A stretch of DNA of 64,000 nucleotides from Candidatus Nitronauta litoralis (GCA_015698285.1 CP048685.1:1054001-1118000); one strand, 5' to 3'; shown: positions 51,697 through 60,826, numbered from the stretch's first letter. The notes: a model not told the origin generated them from the sequence alone. Made by a program: numbers and translations.

Positions 51697-53766
51697 TTAA
51701 AATCGAACTGTCACTTTCCCATAACCACTTCTTGGAACCCGCGTTGGAGAAACCCGATTAAACTCATTTGCAGGAGCAAACTCGTAGTGCTCCCCATCCA
51801 GTACGTTGAGCACTCCCACGCTCAATTCAACAGAGGAGGTTGGTTGCCATCCCAGCCGGAGGTCCATGCGGGTATACTGGGGTGCCCCGATATTGGTCAG
51901 GCGGTCAACGTAATAGAACGAGGTGTCGAATTCCAGATCGTGAGGAAGGTCAACAAAAGAGCGTAACTTCCATTGAAACTGCGGACTGTTGCCGGTGGTG
52001 AAAATGGTAGCCGCATCGGTGCTGCCGGATTCCCGATCCAGATCCATTTCCAGCCAGTTGAATCCTCCCTCCAAACGCCAACGGTCCATCACTTCCCATT
52101 TACCTACAATTTCTATCCCGTAAGTATCACCGTAAGCGCGGTTGTCGATAGTGATAGGGACCAATATATGTGGAGGCGCCGGCATCGCTTCAAGCGCAGG
52201 AGTTCCTCTTTCGAATGAAAGCAGGTTGCTATACATATTGTAAAAAGTGGAAATATCAAAATAAAGCTTATCATTGGGTCGAATCCTGTAACCAAATTCC
52301 ATGGAGAATAGTTCTTCTGATTTAACATCCTTGTCGCCAAACAGGGAAATCAAAGTCACCGCCCCACCCGGACCCGGCATCGCTCCCAGTTGAACTCTCG
52401 AACCATCAGCAACCCGTGAAGGGGTCCGCACTGCCCGTGAGAAAGCGACCCAGACCGCCTGCTTTTCATCTATGTTCCAAAGCGCACGACCGCTGGGCTG
52501 GACCTCTACACCGGTATAAGAGTTAACCGAAACCTTGGTTCCGAGCGTGACCTTGAGTTTCTCCGGTACCACCGTCCAGGTATCTTGAACAAAACCACCT
52601 ATCAGGTAATTGGTACGACTGGCCTGAAAAAACTGAAAATTAAAAACATTGTCGTATTTATCGATGATATAACGCTGCCCTAGTCCCCATATTAATTCAT
52701 GCTGGTCGGCCAGTTGGAAGCGATGCTGGAAATCCATATCGTAGGTGTTTAACTGCATGTCCGGCTGAAAACTCAGGTTGGAGCGGTTTTCCCTGTTATA
52801 AAAAAACTGGAGCTGCATATCTGAAGTATCAGAAAACGTTCTATCCCAGCGTGTTAAAAAATGCCCGCCACCAAAACCGTCTACCTCATTGCGCGTGGGC
52901 AACGAGAGAGGAGCCAGGGAGGACACCACAGAGGGGGCACTCAGTCCGGATTCACCCTGGAAATACTCACCTTGCATGGAAAATTTGTTGTTTTCAGATG
53001 GTGTCCAGTCGGCACGGAATCCACCTCGCCCAGATTCCCATTGGTCCGCAGCAGGTATGGCACCGTGTTCTTCCAACTCATCCCGTGCCTTGTATTTTCC
53101 ATAGAGGCGCAGGGAAAGGTTGTCACCAATCTTTGCTCCGTATCGGGCTGTGCCAAATCCATTTTCCAGATTGCCAGCACCTGCGGTAAGCAAACCGCCT
53201 TCTGTATCTTCCGCATTTTTTGTGATGATGTTGATCACTCCATTAACAGCATTGGCGCCCCACAGAGTGCCCCCCGAACCTTTGATCACCTCAATTCGTT
53301 CAATGTCTTCCAGCGGGTAATCGATCTCATCCCAGAACACACCGGAAAAAACGGAGGTATAAACACTGCGACCATCAATAAGGATCAGCATTTTGCTGGC
53401 AAACCGACCATTAAAACCACGCGACGTTATGGCCCATTTATTACCATCGATCCGTGCTACCTCCAGCCCGGGAACCAGCCGCAACAATTCCGGAATGCTG
53501 AGTAAGCCAGAACGACGAATGTCTTCCTGAGTAATGACGTAGATAGAAGACGCTGCATCAAACTGCTTTTCTTCCTTCCTTGAAACGGAGGTAACCTTGG
53601 AAAGCTTAATGCCCTTCAACTCAGAAATTGAAAGAGTACTAAGGTCTTCCGGCAGATCCATTCCCTTTCCCGGTTCTCCAGCCCAGGCTGAAGGAACTAC
53701 CTGGGTTATCAGCATAAAAACTAATAAAAATTTCGAAGTTTTCAATTCTCCTCCGCAAAATTTCAT
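51697..53766 (-). CDS. TonB-dependent outer-membrane receptor
   Basis: A 689-residue outer-membrane protein. Signal peptide KFLLVFMLITQVVPSAWA, then a TonB-box-like LSKVTSVSRK, a plug domain (SSIYVITQEDIRRSGLLSIPELLRLVPGLEV, ERIEVIKGSGGTLWGANAVNGVINIITK) and a 22-strand-type barrel ending in Phe (KVTVRF). It resembles colicin I/vitamin B12-type receptors, but the ligand is not predictable. The ATG at 53766 has AAGG 7 nt upstream; a TTG eight codons later, just after GGAGGAGA, is an alternative start. It is the first gene of the receptor-YfiR-kinase operon, suggesting substrate- or surface-linked signalling. Confidence 0.92.
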   Translation of the reverse strand: MKFCGGELKTSKFLLVFMLITQVVPSAWAGEPGKGMDLPEDLSTLSISELKGIKLSKVTSVSRKEEKQFDAASSIYVITQEDIRRSGLLSIPELLRLVPGLEVARIDGNKWAITSRGFNGRFASKMLILIDGRSVYTSVFSGVFWDEIDYPLEDIERIEVIKGSGGTLWGANAVNGVINIITKNAEDTEGGLLTAGAGNLENGFGTARYGAKIGDNLSLRLYGKYKARDELEEHGAIPAADQWESGRGGFRADWTPSENNKFSMQGEYFQGESGLSAPSVVSSLAPLSLPTRNEVDGFGGGHFLTRWDRTFSDTSDMQLQFFYNRENRSNLSFQPDMQLNTYDMDFQHRFQLADQHELIWGLGQRYIIDKYDNVFNFQFFQASRTNYLIGGFVQDTWTVVPEKLKVTLGTKVSVNSYTGVEVQPSGRALWNIDEKQAVWVAFSRAVRTPSRVADGSRVQLGAMPGPGGAVTLISLFGDKDVKSEELFSMEFGYRIRPNDKLYFDISTFYNMYSNLLSFERGTPALEAMPAPPHILVPITIDNRAYGDTYGIEIVGKWEVMDRWRLEGGFNWLEMDLDRESGSTDAATIFTTGNSPQFQWKLRSFVDLPHDLEFDTSFYYVDRLTNIGAPQYTRMDLRLGWQPTSSVELSVGVLNVLDGEHYEFAPANEFNRVSPTRVPRSGYGKVTVRF

Positions 53767-54184
53767 TTTTTTACCTTATAAAAGTTGGGATATTTCGAAT
53801 ATCCAGATTAAACGTTTAAATTAAAATCACTACTCAAACTTTCCTTAATTTTTGGCAGAAGGGATCGTAATACAGAAAAATGAGAGGGATATTTGACATA
53901 AAGATAATAAGCCCGAGGTTTTTGATTATTGCCGAAATAACGTCCAGAAACCACATTCAAACCAAATATGGCGGATTACCTAATATTATAAAGTTATTGT
54001 CAGCAATTTGGCATACAGAATCAACGGCATCTTAAACAATTATCCGGTTAAATGGTGTTTAAAATAAGGCCTCTATTTCAAAATACCCCTCTTAGAAAAG
54101 GAGGGCGTCCCTTGCGACTAAATCCAGTTTCAACTTGATCCAAAATGTTATAATTTTCTCCTTTATTAAAAAAATGAGGATGAA
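53767..54184. other. Divergent intergenic region with a short dispersed element
   Basis: About 420 nt between the TonB-receptor operon and the LRR gene. An imperfect palindrome, ATACCCCTCTTAGAAAAGGAGGG (about 54081-54103), resembles the CCCCCT...AAGGGGG elements near 40.4 and 42.9 kb. Promoters for both directions must be here, but none was assigned. Confidence 0.45.
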
Positions 54185-55537
54185 ATGGCCGAAGCAAAGG
54201 ACATTGATGACAGCCTGGAGTTTCTACGCTCTTTTGAAAAATACACCGAATCGCAGGATTTGATCACAACCGTTCAGAACAAGCTGGAGAAAAACAAAGG
54301 ACGGTTGGAGTTGTGCCTGGAATCACTCACCGAAGACGACTTCAAGGCCCTGGCTGACCTTGAACCCTTATCCCGGGTTACCCATCTCGACCTCAGGGAA
54401 ACAGGTCTAACCACGGCAGGGCTGGTTCATCTCTCCGGTTCAAAATACCTTTCCGGGTTAAAACACCTCAAGCTGGATAACAACAATATTGATGACGATG
54501 GCTGTTTTTATCTGTCAAAGGTGTCCACGTTTTCCAACCTTATCGAACTGAACTTGTCGGCCAACGAAATTGGCCCACTCGGAATTAAATTGTTGTCCGG
54601 CTCAAAAACGCTCACCTGCCTTCAAACGCTCGATATTTCCTATAACCGCATACAGAGCCAGGGTATCCAGGCCCTTGCCGAATCTGAACTGGGCAATCGG
54701 TTGACCCGACTGGTCCTTTCAGACACGGGAATGGGAGACACCGGCCTCGATCAGTTCGGTCGCAAGGCCTCAATGCAGGAGCTGGCCACTCTTGAATTAT
54801 CGGACAATCACCTGACAGATAAATCCATAGGCACTCTGGCCCGGTCTTCCGGATTCCCCAATTTAAAAAATCTCATTTTCGACAACAATCATCTAGGTGA
54901 TGACGGAGTCTATGAATTGGCCGACGGTGTGCTTTGTGAAAATCTGGAAGAACTGCGATTAAAATGCAATGAGCTCACAACCGATAGCGCGATCTCTATT
55001 TCAAAATCATGCACACTCACAAATTTAAAAAAGCTCGACCTTAACAACAATGATATCAGGGCTGAAGGAACCGAGGCGCTTTCCCAATCAAAGAACTGTC
55101 AACAACTGGAAGCGCTTGACCTTGGCGAGAACCAACTGAATGCGGATGGAGCGAAAGCACTTGCCAATAGTCCCTTTCTAAAAAACATGAAAGAGCTTCG
55201 CCTCAACGACAACAATATTGGAGATGTCGGAATCACGGCTCTGGCCTCTTCTTCAAACCTTCCAAAACTGGAAGCGCTGTACCTGGAACAGGGAAACTGG
55301 ATCAAACCAGCCGGAGCAAAAGCCATTGCCGACTCTGATCATTTTTCAAATTTAAAAACCCTGGTGCTTGGCCTGAATGCCATTGGAGACGAAGGTGCCC
55401 GTTACCTTGCAGAGTCAGAAAAGTTGGGAAATCTCGTGTTCCTGAACGTTATTGGAAACAAGCTCACACCTTCCGGAGAAGACGCTCTACGCTTCTCAAC
55501 CCAACTCACCAACTTGAAAACCCTCGAATTAGTCTAA
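54185..55537 (+). CDS. Leucine-rich-repeat (ribonuclease-inhibitor type) protein
   Basis: A 450-residue cytoplasmic protein without a signal peptide. After a helical cap (residues 1-55) it contains about 14 RNI-like repeats of roughly 28-29 residues (VTHLDLRETGLTTAGLVHLS, LKHLKLDNNNIDDDGCFYLS, LEALDLGENQLNADGAKALA, MKELRLNDNNIGDVGITALA and others) with the typical LxxLxLxxNxIxxxGxxxL pattern. These form a curved protein-binding scaffold. Eukaryote-like RNI repeats occur in many environmental bacteria; the partner is unknown. It is a single gene with GAGG upstream. Confidence 0.92.
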   Translation: MAEAKDIDDSLEFLRSFEKYTESQDLITTVQNKLEKNKGRLELCLESLTEDDFKALADLEPLSRVTHLDLRETGLTTAGLVHLSGSKYLSGLKHLKLDNNNIDDDGCFYLSKVSTFSNLIELNLSANEIGPLGIKLLSGSKTLTCLQTLDISYNRIQSQGIQALAESELGNRLTRLVLSDTGMGDTGLDQFGRKASMQELATLELSDNHLTDKSIGTLARSSGFPNLKNLIFDNNHLGDDGVYELADGVLCENLEELRLKCNELTTDSAISISKSCTLTNLKKLDLNNNDIRAEGTEALSQSKNCQQLEALDLGENQLNADGAKALANSPFLKNMKELRLNDNNIGDVGITALASSSNLPKLEALYLEQGNWIKPAGAKAIADSDHFSNLKTLVLGLNAIGDEGARYLAESEKLGNLVFLNVIGNKLTPSGEDALRFSTQLTNLKTLELV

Positions 55538-55675
55538 CTATTTCCTACAAATAACCCGATAGGCCTTCTGATAACCATTGAATTTAGGCGGATTAAAAAT
55601 ACAGATCTTTCCAGGAGTCCCCAAATGGGGTATTTTGCCCAAACCATGTTGAAATAAGGAGTTACACGTAATACC

Positions 55676-56899
55676 ATGCCCCTTATAATACGGGACATTC
55701 CAATGAAGACTGTCAGAGAATATCTAATCCAATTGATCGGACGATTCAGCGAAGATGACACTGGTTTCCTGAAAGAGGTCGACCGACTCATCAAGTCGGC
55801 CGGAAATGAAGTCTACCCTGTCTTGCTCAATTTGTTCACTCAATTGGAATTCTCTGAGGACGAAGCCAAAATGGTGTGGGAAGATATTCTCCAACACCAC
55901 TATAAACTAAACTCCATGGTCGGGCGCCAGGTCAAGCTTTTGACTTCAATGTGCGATTACCTTCTCTCAGTAAAAAAATCATTAAAGAATCCAACAGTCG
56001 TTGAACTCAAGCTTTTTGAAGAAACCAACCATCATTCCAAATGCGACCCCATGACGGGTCTTTACAACCGCAGCTATTTTACCGAAGCCCTGTCTGGTGA
56101 AATTTCACGAAGCAAAAGACAACACACGGAATTCAGCCTGATTTTTCTTGATCTCGACAACTTTAAAAAAATAAATGATCAATACGGTCACCTCACCGGG
56201 GATACCGTGCTGACGAGGATTTCCTCGCTGATTCAAAAAGAAAAGCGTGCCGAGGATACTGCCGCCCGTTTTGGTGGAGAAGAGATGATTATCCTCCTGC
56301 CAGAAACCAACAAGATGAACGCGCTTATAAAAGCTGATCGCATTAGACAAAAAATTGAAGAACAGGAATTTGAATACGAAGGAAAAAGGTTCAATGTTAC
56401 GGTCAGCGGTGGGATTGCCTCGTTTCCACTGGATGCACAGACGAGTCAGGAACTTATTGAATGTTCTGACAAGGCCATGTACCGCGCCAAGGCAGGCGGA
56501 AAAAACCGGATTGAACTCTATTCGCAGGACAAGCGCCAGTACATGCGCATTGACTTCAGTGGACCCATTAAGGTCCAGCCTCTTGGTCATCGCACCACAT
56601 CGTTAAATCAGTTCAAAGTGCAATCAAAAGATCTCAGCCTCACTGGTATGTTGTTCGAAACCAATGAAAACCTGGAAATTGGCACCAGGGTTCAGCTTGC
56701 CGTTCCACTCGACCGCCCGGATCGACCCATGATCGTCATCGGCACTGTAGTTCGACTTGAAAAAGTGGATTCTTTTAAATATGACGTGGGGATTTCATTC
56801 GTCCAAATGGACCTCGACGATCGCAATGAGATCCACAGCTTCTTCGCAAAAAACCAGCCGGGAGGCCTTCCACACTTCAAAAATGCGCAAAACGGTTAA
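55676..56899 (+). CDS. Diguanylate cyclase (GGDEF) with C-terminal PilZ domain
   Basis: A 407-residue soluble protein. A helical N-terminal region (about 1-120) is followed by GGDEF (about 125-285): DPMTGLYNRSYF, DLDNFKKINDQYGH and an active-type GGEEM (about 200-204). RAED lies five residues before it, the RxxD inhibitory site for c-di-GMP feedback. A PilZ domain (about 288-395) carries KRQYMR (RxxxR) and DLSLTG (DxSxxG), so it should bind c-di-GMP. It can therefore both make and sense c-di-GMP. AAGGAG lies 14 nt upstream of the ATG, longer than ideal; Met at 55703 is an alternative start. Confidence 0.92.
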   Translation: MPLIIRDIPMKTVREYLIQLIGRFSEDDTGFLKEVDRLIKSAGNEVYPVLLNLFTQLEFSEDEAKMVWEDILQHHYKLNSMVGRQVKLLTSMCDYLLSVKKSLKNPTVVELKLFEETNHHSKCDPMTGLYNRSYFTEALSGEISRSKRQHTEFSLIFLDLDNFKKINDQYGHLTGDTVLTRISSLIQKEKRAEDTAARFGGEEMIILLPETNKMNALIKADRIRQKIEEQEFEYEGKRFNVTVSGGIASFPLDAQTSQELIECSDKAMYRAKAGGKNRIELYSQDKRQYMRIDFSGPIKVQPLGHRTTSLNQFKVQSKDLSLTGMLFETNENLEIGTRVQLAVPLDRPDRPMIVIGTVVRLEKVDSFKYDVGISFVQMDLDDRNEIHSFFAKNQPGGLPHFKNAQNG

Positions 56900-57000
56900 A
56901 GATTCGCCTCAAATTACAATCCTGACGAATTGTCCTATTCACCCCGGTCCTCCAAACCCCTTACCGTTTATTTCTATCCAATTTCCAACTTTTTAATTCT

Positions 57001-57834
57001 TCACCCTTCCACCAGGCTGTTGAGCACCAGCTGGATATTGGCTTCGCCTGCTTTAGATTGAACACGGCCTTCTATATCTCCGGCAGAGGGGCGAACAGTA
57101 CCATCCTGGTCCAGGCGCACATGCAGATCAATAGGGCCTTCAAACACAGCTCCTGGCAGCATGGTATTGGCCTGTCCAATTGAAAACTCCATCGGAAACT
57201 CAGGTGATGTGACACGCTTCACAGCAAGAGGAGGTCCTCCTCCCGTAGATCCGGCTTTACGGGCAATAATAAATAACGATGCACCTTCAGGTGCTTTCGA
57301 CTCTAAAGCCTTTGACAAAGAAATCGTTCCAGCAATCTGCATGTTTGGGTCTGGAGCTATTAACGTGTCGAGTACCAGGGTTACATTTTTGGCTCCCGGT
57401 GTTACAGCAACCCGACCCTCAATATCCCCCGGGCCTGATTTAGGTGAACCATCGGCATCAAGCCGTGCACTGAGGGTCAGCGGCCCCTCAAACGGTATCC
57501 CTTCCAACATCGCATCGGCCGGTCCAATAGTGAATTCAAAGGGAAGTCGATAGCTGTCGTACCTTTTGACTGCCAGCGGTGGGCCGGCAGTCTGTCCTTC
57601 CGGTCTCACAAAAACAAACAGTCGCGCGCCCATTGGTTGGTCCAGGGTCCGGTCCGAGTGTAATTCTATTGTTCCCTGTATCTCTTTAGCCTGAACCTCC
57701 GGAGCCTGCTTTTTCTTCATTTTCGCAAGCTCCTTTTTGATGGGAGCCGTCACCTTATGCTCCTTGAGCTCCTTTTCGCACCCCGAAAGGAGCAAACCCG
57801 CTACACAAACTGAAAAAAACACTAAAGGTTTCAA
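57001..57834 (-). CDS. Lipoprotein with two tandem CycH/CcmI-type Ig domains
   Basis: A 277-residue exported lipoprotein. The TTG at 57834, with GGAG 7 nt upstream, is preferred over the ATG at 57897, because it places a normal signal peptide (KPLVFFSVCVAGLLLSGC) at the start. Cys follows the lipobox. After a Lys-rich linker come two homologous beta domains of about 100 residues: LFVFVRPEGQTAGPPLAVKRYD, FTIGPADAMLEG and GDIEGRV, repeated as LFIIARKAGSTGGGPPLAVKRV, FSIGQANTMLPG and GDIEGRV. This module is the C-terminal domain of cytochrome c biogenesis factor CcmI/CycH, here doubled and without the TPR part. A role in haem-protein maturation is possible but unproven. Confidence 0.82.
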   Translation of the reverse strand: MKPLVFFSVCVAGLLLSGCEKELKEHKVTAPIKKELAKMKKKQAPEVQAKEIQGTIELHSDRTLDQPMGARLFVFVRPEGQTAGPPLAVKRYDSYRLPFEFTIGPADAMLEGIPFEGPLTLSARLDADGSPKSGPGDIEGRVAVTPGAKNVTLVLDTLIAPDPNMQIAGTISLSKALESKAPEGASLFIIARKAGSTGGGPPLAVKRVTSPEFPMEFSIGQANTMLPGAVFEGPIDLHVRLDQDGTVRPSAGDIEGRVQSKAGEANIQLVLNSLVEG

Positions 57835-57954
57835 AACAAAACTCCGAAAAATTGGGTAACAGTTGCACAAATGCACGGATATTGGCAACAACATCATTTT
57901 AAATCCGGCACCCGCTCAAGAGCAACTGGAGAAATAAAAGTTCTGGAGGCGTCA

Positions 57955-58158
57955 ATGATTTATCCCGTAAGGATTTTGGACGCCGGGGGCAATTTGAGAC
58001 AAGTGGTGTCCAGCAGACAGTTGAGCAACCTTCACTGGAAAAAATTCGACCAGACGGTTACGCGAGAATTTTCAATCGGGCAAAAAAAAGGGGAAGATAA
58101 AACCAATTCCCGGTTTCCCGACAGTGACGATGAAACACTGGACCCTGATCCAATATAG
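57955..58158 (+). CDS. Small conserved-looking hypothetical protein
   Basis: A 67-residue protein from the ATG at 57955, chosen because GGAGG lies 6 nt upstream; the frame could extend to 57871 but that part overlaps the promoter region of the divergent lipoprotein. The sequence starts MIYPVRILDAGGNLRQVVSS, then RQLSNLHWKKFD, and ends in a charged, acidic tail (DSDDETLDPDPI). No family name can be given. It is followed by two hairpins, the second a strong terminator. Confidence 0.72.
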   Translation: MIYPVRILDAGGNLRQVVSSRQLSNLHWKKFDQTVTREFSIGQKKGEDKTNSRFPDSDDETLDPDPI

Positions 58159-58162
58159 CAGA

Positions 58163-58286
58163 AACCTGCTACGGGCAGCAGGTTGGGGAAACGATACCCG
58201 TCCTAATCCTCCACCAAGAGTTGGACTCAAGTATTGAATCCCCACAGAAATGGGGAGTGAAGCGGAAACGCATCACTCCCCATTTT
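58163..58286. terminator. Double hairpin ending in a bidirectional terminator
   Basis: A first hairpin, AACCTGCT/AGCAGGTT (58163-58170 with 58177-58184), is followed by a perfect 13-bp stem (58248-58260 with 58273-58285; AAATGGGGAGTGA / TCACTCCCCATTT) around a 12-nt loop. The A- and T-rich stem ends suit termination in both directions. It lies between the convergent small protein gene and the helicase-loader gene. Confidence 0.85.
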
Positions 58287-58306
58287 ACTTTTCCCGCCAA
58301 AAGATA

Positions 58307-59191
58307 TTATGCTGAATGTTTCAGGTGTGGTTTCGCCCTGGTGTGAACGACTACATTTGGACGGTAGTCTTCTCCTTCCAGTTTCACAAACCGGCACATT
58401 TCCGTTAATCGCGAATAGATTCTTGGACCCAGACGTTCAGACAACGTTGCCGGGTTGACCTTTTCTGCATAACTTTTTGAAAGATTGATCCGGCCATCCG
58501 TGGAAGAGTTATTTCTATTTTGGGACTCCTCAGAATTATCTTCATGGTTGCTGGTAAAAAGGGTAACCCGGTCCGCGGCGTTATACCGGCTTGTGATGAT
58601 CTGATCGAGCATGGTCTGTTCCCACTCGGTGTTGCGTCCCTTGGCCAGTTCATCAATCACCAGAACCGGTGCATTCACGTATGGGTTAATAAGTGCCTGC
58701 TCGGAAAGATCATTCGAATATCCATGGCGGATATCCGATAGTAACTGAAAAAAATCAACAAACTTGCATTCGACCTCACGTTCCAGAATAAGGGCCTTAA
58801 GAATGCTGACTGCCAGGTGAGTTTTTCCAAGACCGGGCTGGCCCATAAACAAAATACCTTTCACCTCCGGTCCAAAGTCGGAGACAAAATCCTTTGCCAT
58901 GCGCAATGCCAGTCTTTGGGAATCGTCTACCGGATGGTAGGTATCAAATTGCGTTTCTGCAAACTTTCCCGGGATACCCGCATCGTTGAGTAGTTTTATA
59001 CGGCGAGTGTGCCCCGCGCACTGGCACGGCACCTTGGTTGAGTAGCCGCGCTCGTCTTCTTCAATCAGGAAGTTCTGACCCGCACAAATTTCACAAACAA
59101 ATTCTTTCTTTAACCGGGAGAACAATTTCCCATCGACATTATCAAGCTCAATAGGCAATTTGCTGTTCAGGTTTTCTGAAGTCTTACTCAT
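58307..59191 (-). CDS. DnaC/DnaI-like replicative helicase loader ATPase
   Basis: A 294-residue AAA+ protein from the ATG at 59191 (a TTG one codon earlier is possible). An N-terminal zinc-finger-like region has CEICAGQ and CQCAGH (four Cys, about 35-60), as in DnaI/DnaC-like loaders. Walker A GQPGLGKTH (about 118-126), Walker B APVLVIDELA (about 178) and a sensor TLFTSNH follow. It would load the replicative helicase DnaB at origins or restart sites. It overlaps the preceding small gene by one base (TGATG). The zinc cluster separates it from IstB transposition helpers, and no transposase is near. Confidence 0.87.
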   Translation of the reverse strand: MSKTSENLNSKLPIELDNVDGKLFSRLKKEFVCEICAGQNFLIEEDERGYSTKVPCQCAGHTRRIKLLNDAGIPGKFAETQFDTYHPVDDSQRLALRMAKDFVSDFGPEVKGILFMGQPGLGKTHLAVSILKALILEREVECKFVDFFQLLSDIRHGYSNDLSEQALINPYVNAPVLVIDELAKGRNTEWEQTMLDQIITSRYNAADRVTLFTSNHEDNSEESQNRNNSSTDGRINLSKSYAEKVNPATLSERLGPRIYSRLTEMCRFVKLEGEDYRPNVVVHTRAKPHLKHSA

Positions 59192-59463
59192 CAAACTCCG
59201 GGTCCTTCCATCTCGGCTTCAATTTCTTCCTTTAACAATTCCAGAGAAAGCCTGACCGAACCGCCCCTGTGCTCCCGGCGTAATTTTTGAACGGTCACCT
59301 CAATCGCCCGGCACAAACGCTCTAGCGGTACGCCTTCCTTTTCCCATTCACCCACGCGGTGGTAATCCTGCGCAGACAGGGTGAGCCCCGACCCCTTTTG
59401 AGCAAGGAAAAACTGCTCCACCTGGGTTAAATAATTTAAATGGCTTTTCTGAATATAACTCAC
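59191..59463 (-). CDS. Small partner gene of the helicase loader
   Basis: A 90-residue, mostly helical, charged protein starting at GTG, with GGAAG close upstream. It contains LTLSAQDYHRVGEWEKEGVPLERLCRAIEVTV, a DnaD/DnaB-loader-like helical layout, and an acidic end (LKEEIEAEMEGPGV). Its stop codon overlaps the loader's start (TGATG), so the two are translationally coupled. The exact family is not recognised; a role with the helicase loader is inferred from position. Confidence 0.7.
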   Translation of the reverse strand: MSYIQKSHLNYLTQVEQFFLAQKGSGLTLSAQDYHRVGEWEKEGVPLERLCRAIEVTVQKLRREHRGGSVRLSLELLKEEIEAEMEGPGV

Positions 59464-59569
59464 TACTTCCGAAGGGGTGAAATTTTAGGTGGACTCGCGA
59501 TTAAATTTTTTAATCTACACTTCAGTTTTTTCTGTTGGCCAACCGCAGACCCACAGTGTGCAGATGCTC

Positions 59570-60283
59570 CTAAGCTTTTATGTCGAGGACAGTGCCGGTC
59601 ATTTCATCTGCAGCGCGGATGACATTCGCATTGGCTTTGAATGCATTGGTCGCCAGAATCTGGTCGACCGCCTCTTCTGCGATGTCTACATTCGAGGTCT
59701 CTATAGCCCCGGAGACCAGTTGGCCCAGTCCTCCGGTTCCCGGCGAACCGAGGACAGCCTGTCCAGATTCCGCCGATTGCGCAAACAAGTTGCCGCCCAG
59801 GGGGGTGAGTCCCGCGGGATTATTAAAATTGGCGAGACTGATGCGACCGAGTGTCCGGGTAGTGCCACCCACCCGTGCTGCGACTTGCCCATCCGGTCCG
59901 ATATTAAATGAAGATATCCCACCAGGGAGTGAAATTTCGGGTTGAACCGGGTTGCCCGTGCCATCCACCAACCGCCCGGAACTGTCGACTGAAAAATTCC
60001 CTGCACGTGTAAATGCCGTGCCCCCGCCTGCGGTGGAAACCTGGAAAAAACCGTTGCCGTTAATCGCAGCGTTGAAAGCGTTGCCAGTCTGGATGATGGA
60101 ACCCGAGTTCTGGTTTGGAGTGATCCCTTGTAAACGCGACCCACCACTTTGGACATCGGAGATAACTGTCCGGCTGGCTTTAAAACCCGGAGTTTGCAGA
60201 TTGGATATATTGTTGGCGCTGGTCTGCAGGCGTGCTGATGAAGTTCGGAGACCAGAAAGCGCGCTGGAAAATGCGTCGAGCAT
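59570..60283 (-). CDS. Flagellar rod/hook-type protein (FlgG/FlgE-like), stray copy
   Basis: A 237-residue axial protein. The N-terminal motif ALSGLRTSSARLQTSANN, then ISNLQTPGFKASR, is the Flg_bb_rod signature. The middle has GNGFFQVSTAGGGTAFTRAGNFSVDSSGRLVDGTGNPV, typical of the FlgG/FlgF/FlgE core, and the C-terminus has IETSNVDIAEEAVDQILATNAFKANANVI. It lies far from the main hook operon and lacks FlgE's large insertions, so it is closer to FlgG/FlgF. AAGGAGGGG (60289-60297) precedes the ATG and overlaps the stop of the upstream acetyltransferase gene, implying translational coupling to it. Confidence 0.87.
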   Translation of the reverse strand: MLDAFSSALSGLRTSSARLQTSANNISNLQTPGFKASRTVISDVQSGGSRLQGITPNQNSGSIIQTGNAFNAAINGNGFFQVSTAGGGTAFTRAGNFSVDSSGRLVDGTGNPVQPEISLPGGISSFNIGPDGQVAARVGGTTRTLGRISLANFNNPAGLTPLGGNLFAQSAESGQAVLGSPGTGGLGQLVSGAIETSNVDIAEEAVDQILATNAFKANANVIRAADEMTGTVLDIKA

Positions 60284-60295
60284 GATAACCCCTCC

Positions 60296-60826
60296 TTATG
60301 AGAAGTCTTCTATCGAAATAGCCGGATCCGAATCCGGGTCTCGCAACACTTCAGGCAGGTCCTCTACTTTGACTGTTACCAGATCGCGGATCACGGCGGT
60401 TTCATCGCAATTATTCTTTTTGGGACAGGTCTGGCAGTCTTTCCAGACTTTGTAAGGCAACTCACTCATATTAGCAACATGAAAACCCAGATTCGCAAAA
60501 ACGGGCACTACATAGGTGAGTGCAAAAATCCGTTCGTAACCCAGCTCCAGCGCATCATCGATACACGCTTGAATGAGTGCTGTGCCTATTCCTTTGCGGC
60601 CAAATTCCGAATCCACAACAAGGGACCGGACCTCCGCCAGCTTTTCTCCCATGTGAACCAGGCTGCAAGTACCCAGCACCCGGCCTTCATTCTCGAAGAC
60701 AAAAATGTCCCGAAGGTTGGATTCAATATCCTCACGACTGCGTGGAAGCACCGTTCCCGCCTGAGCTCTTGGAACCAACAGGGTATGGATGGCATCAATG
60801 TCCGGTAGTGTCGCTTTTCGAATCAT
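60296..60826 (-). CDS. GNAT acetyltransferase, short N-acetylglutamate synthase-like
   Basis: A 176-residue GNAT protein. The acetyl-CoA site VRSLVVDSEFGRKGIGTALIQACIDDA (R/Q-x-x-G-x-G/A motif) is followed by a region ending YKVWKDCQTCPKKNNCDETAVI. That Cys-rich tail is typical of the short ArgA-type N-acetylglutamate synthases found in deltaproteobacteria and relatives. It would start arginine synthesis, although no other arg gene is near. A C-terminal extension of about 30 residues follows the Cys cluster. The flagellar gene starts 12 nt downstream. Confidence 0.85.
   Translation of the reverse strand: MIRKATLPDIDAIHTLLVPRAQAGTVLPRSREDIESNLRDIFVFENEGRVLGTCSLVHMGEKLAEVRSLVVDSEFGRKGIGTALIQACIDDALELGYERIFALTYVVPVFANLGFHVANMSELPYKVWKDCQTCPKKNNCDETAVIRDLVTVKVEDLPEVLRDPDSDPAISIEDFS

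Noticed and set aside
58307-59463. IstB-type transposition helper pair
   Set aside because: The ATPase has a four-Cys zinc region like helicase loaders, and no transposase or terminal repeats are nearby.
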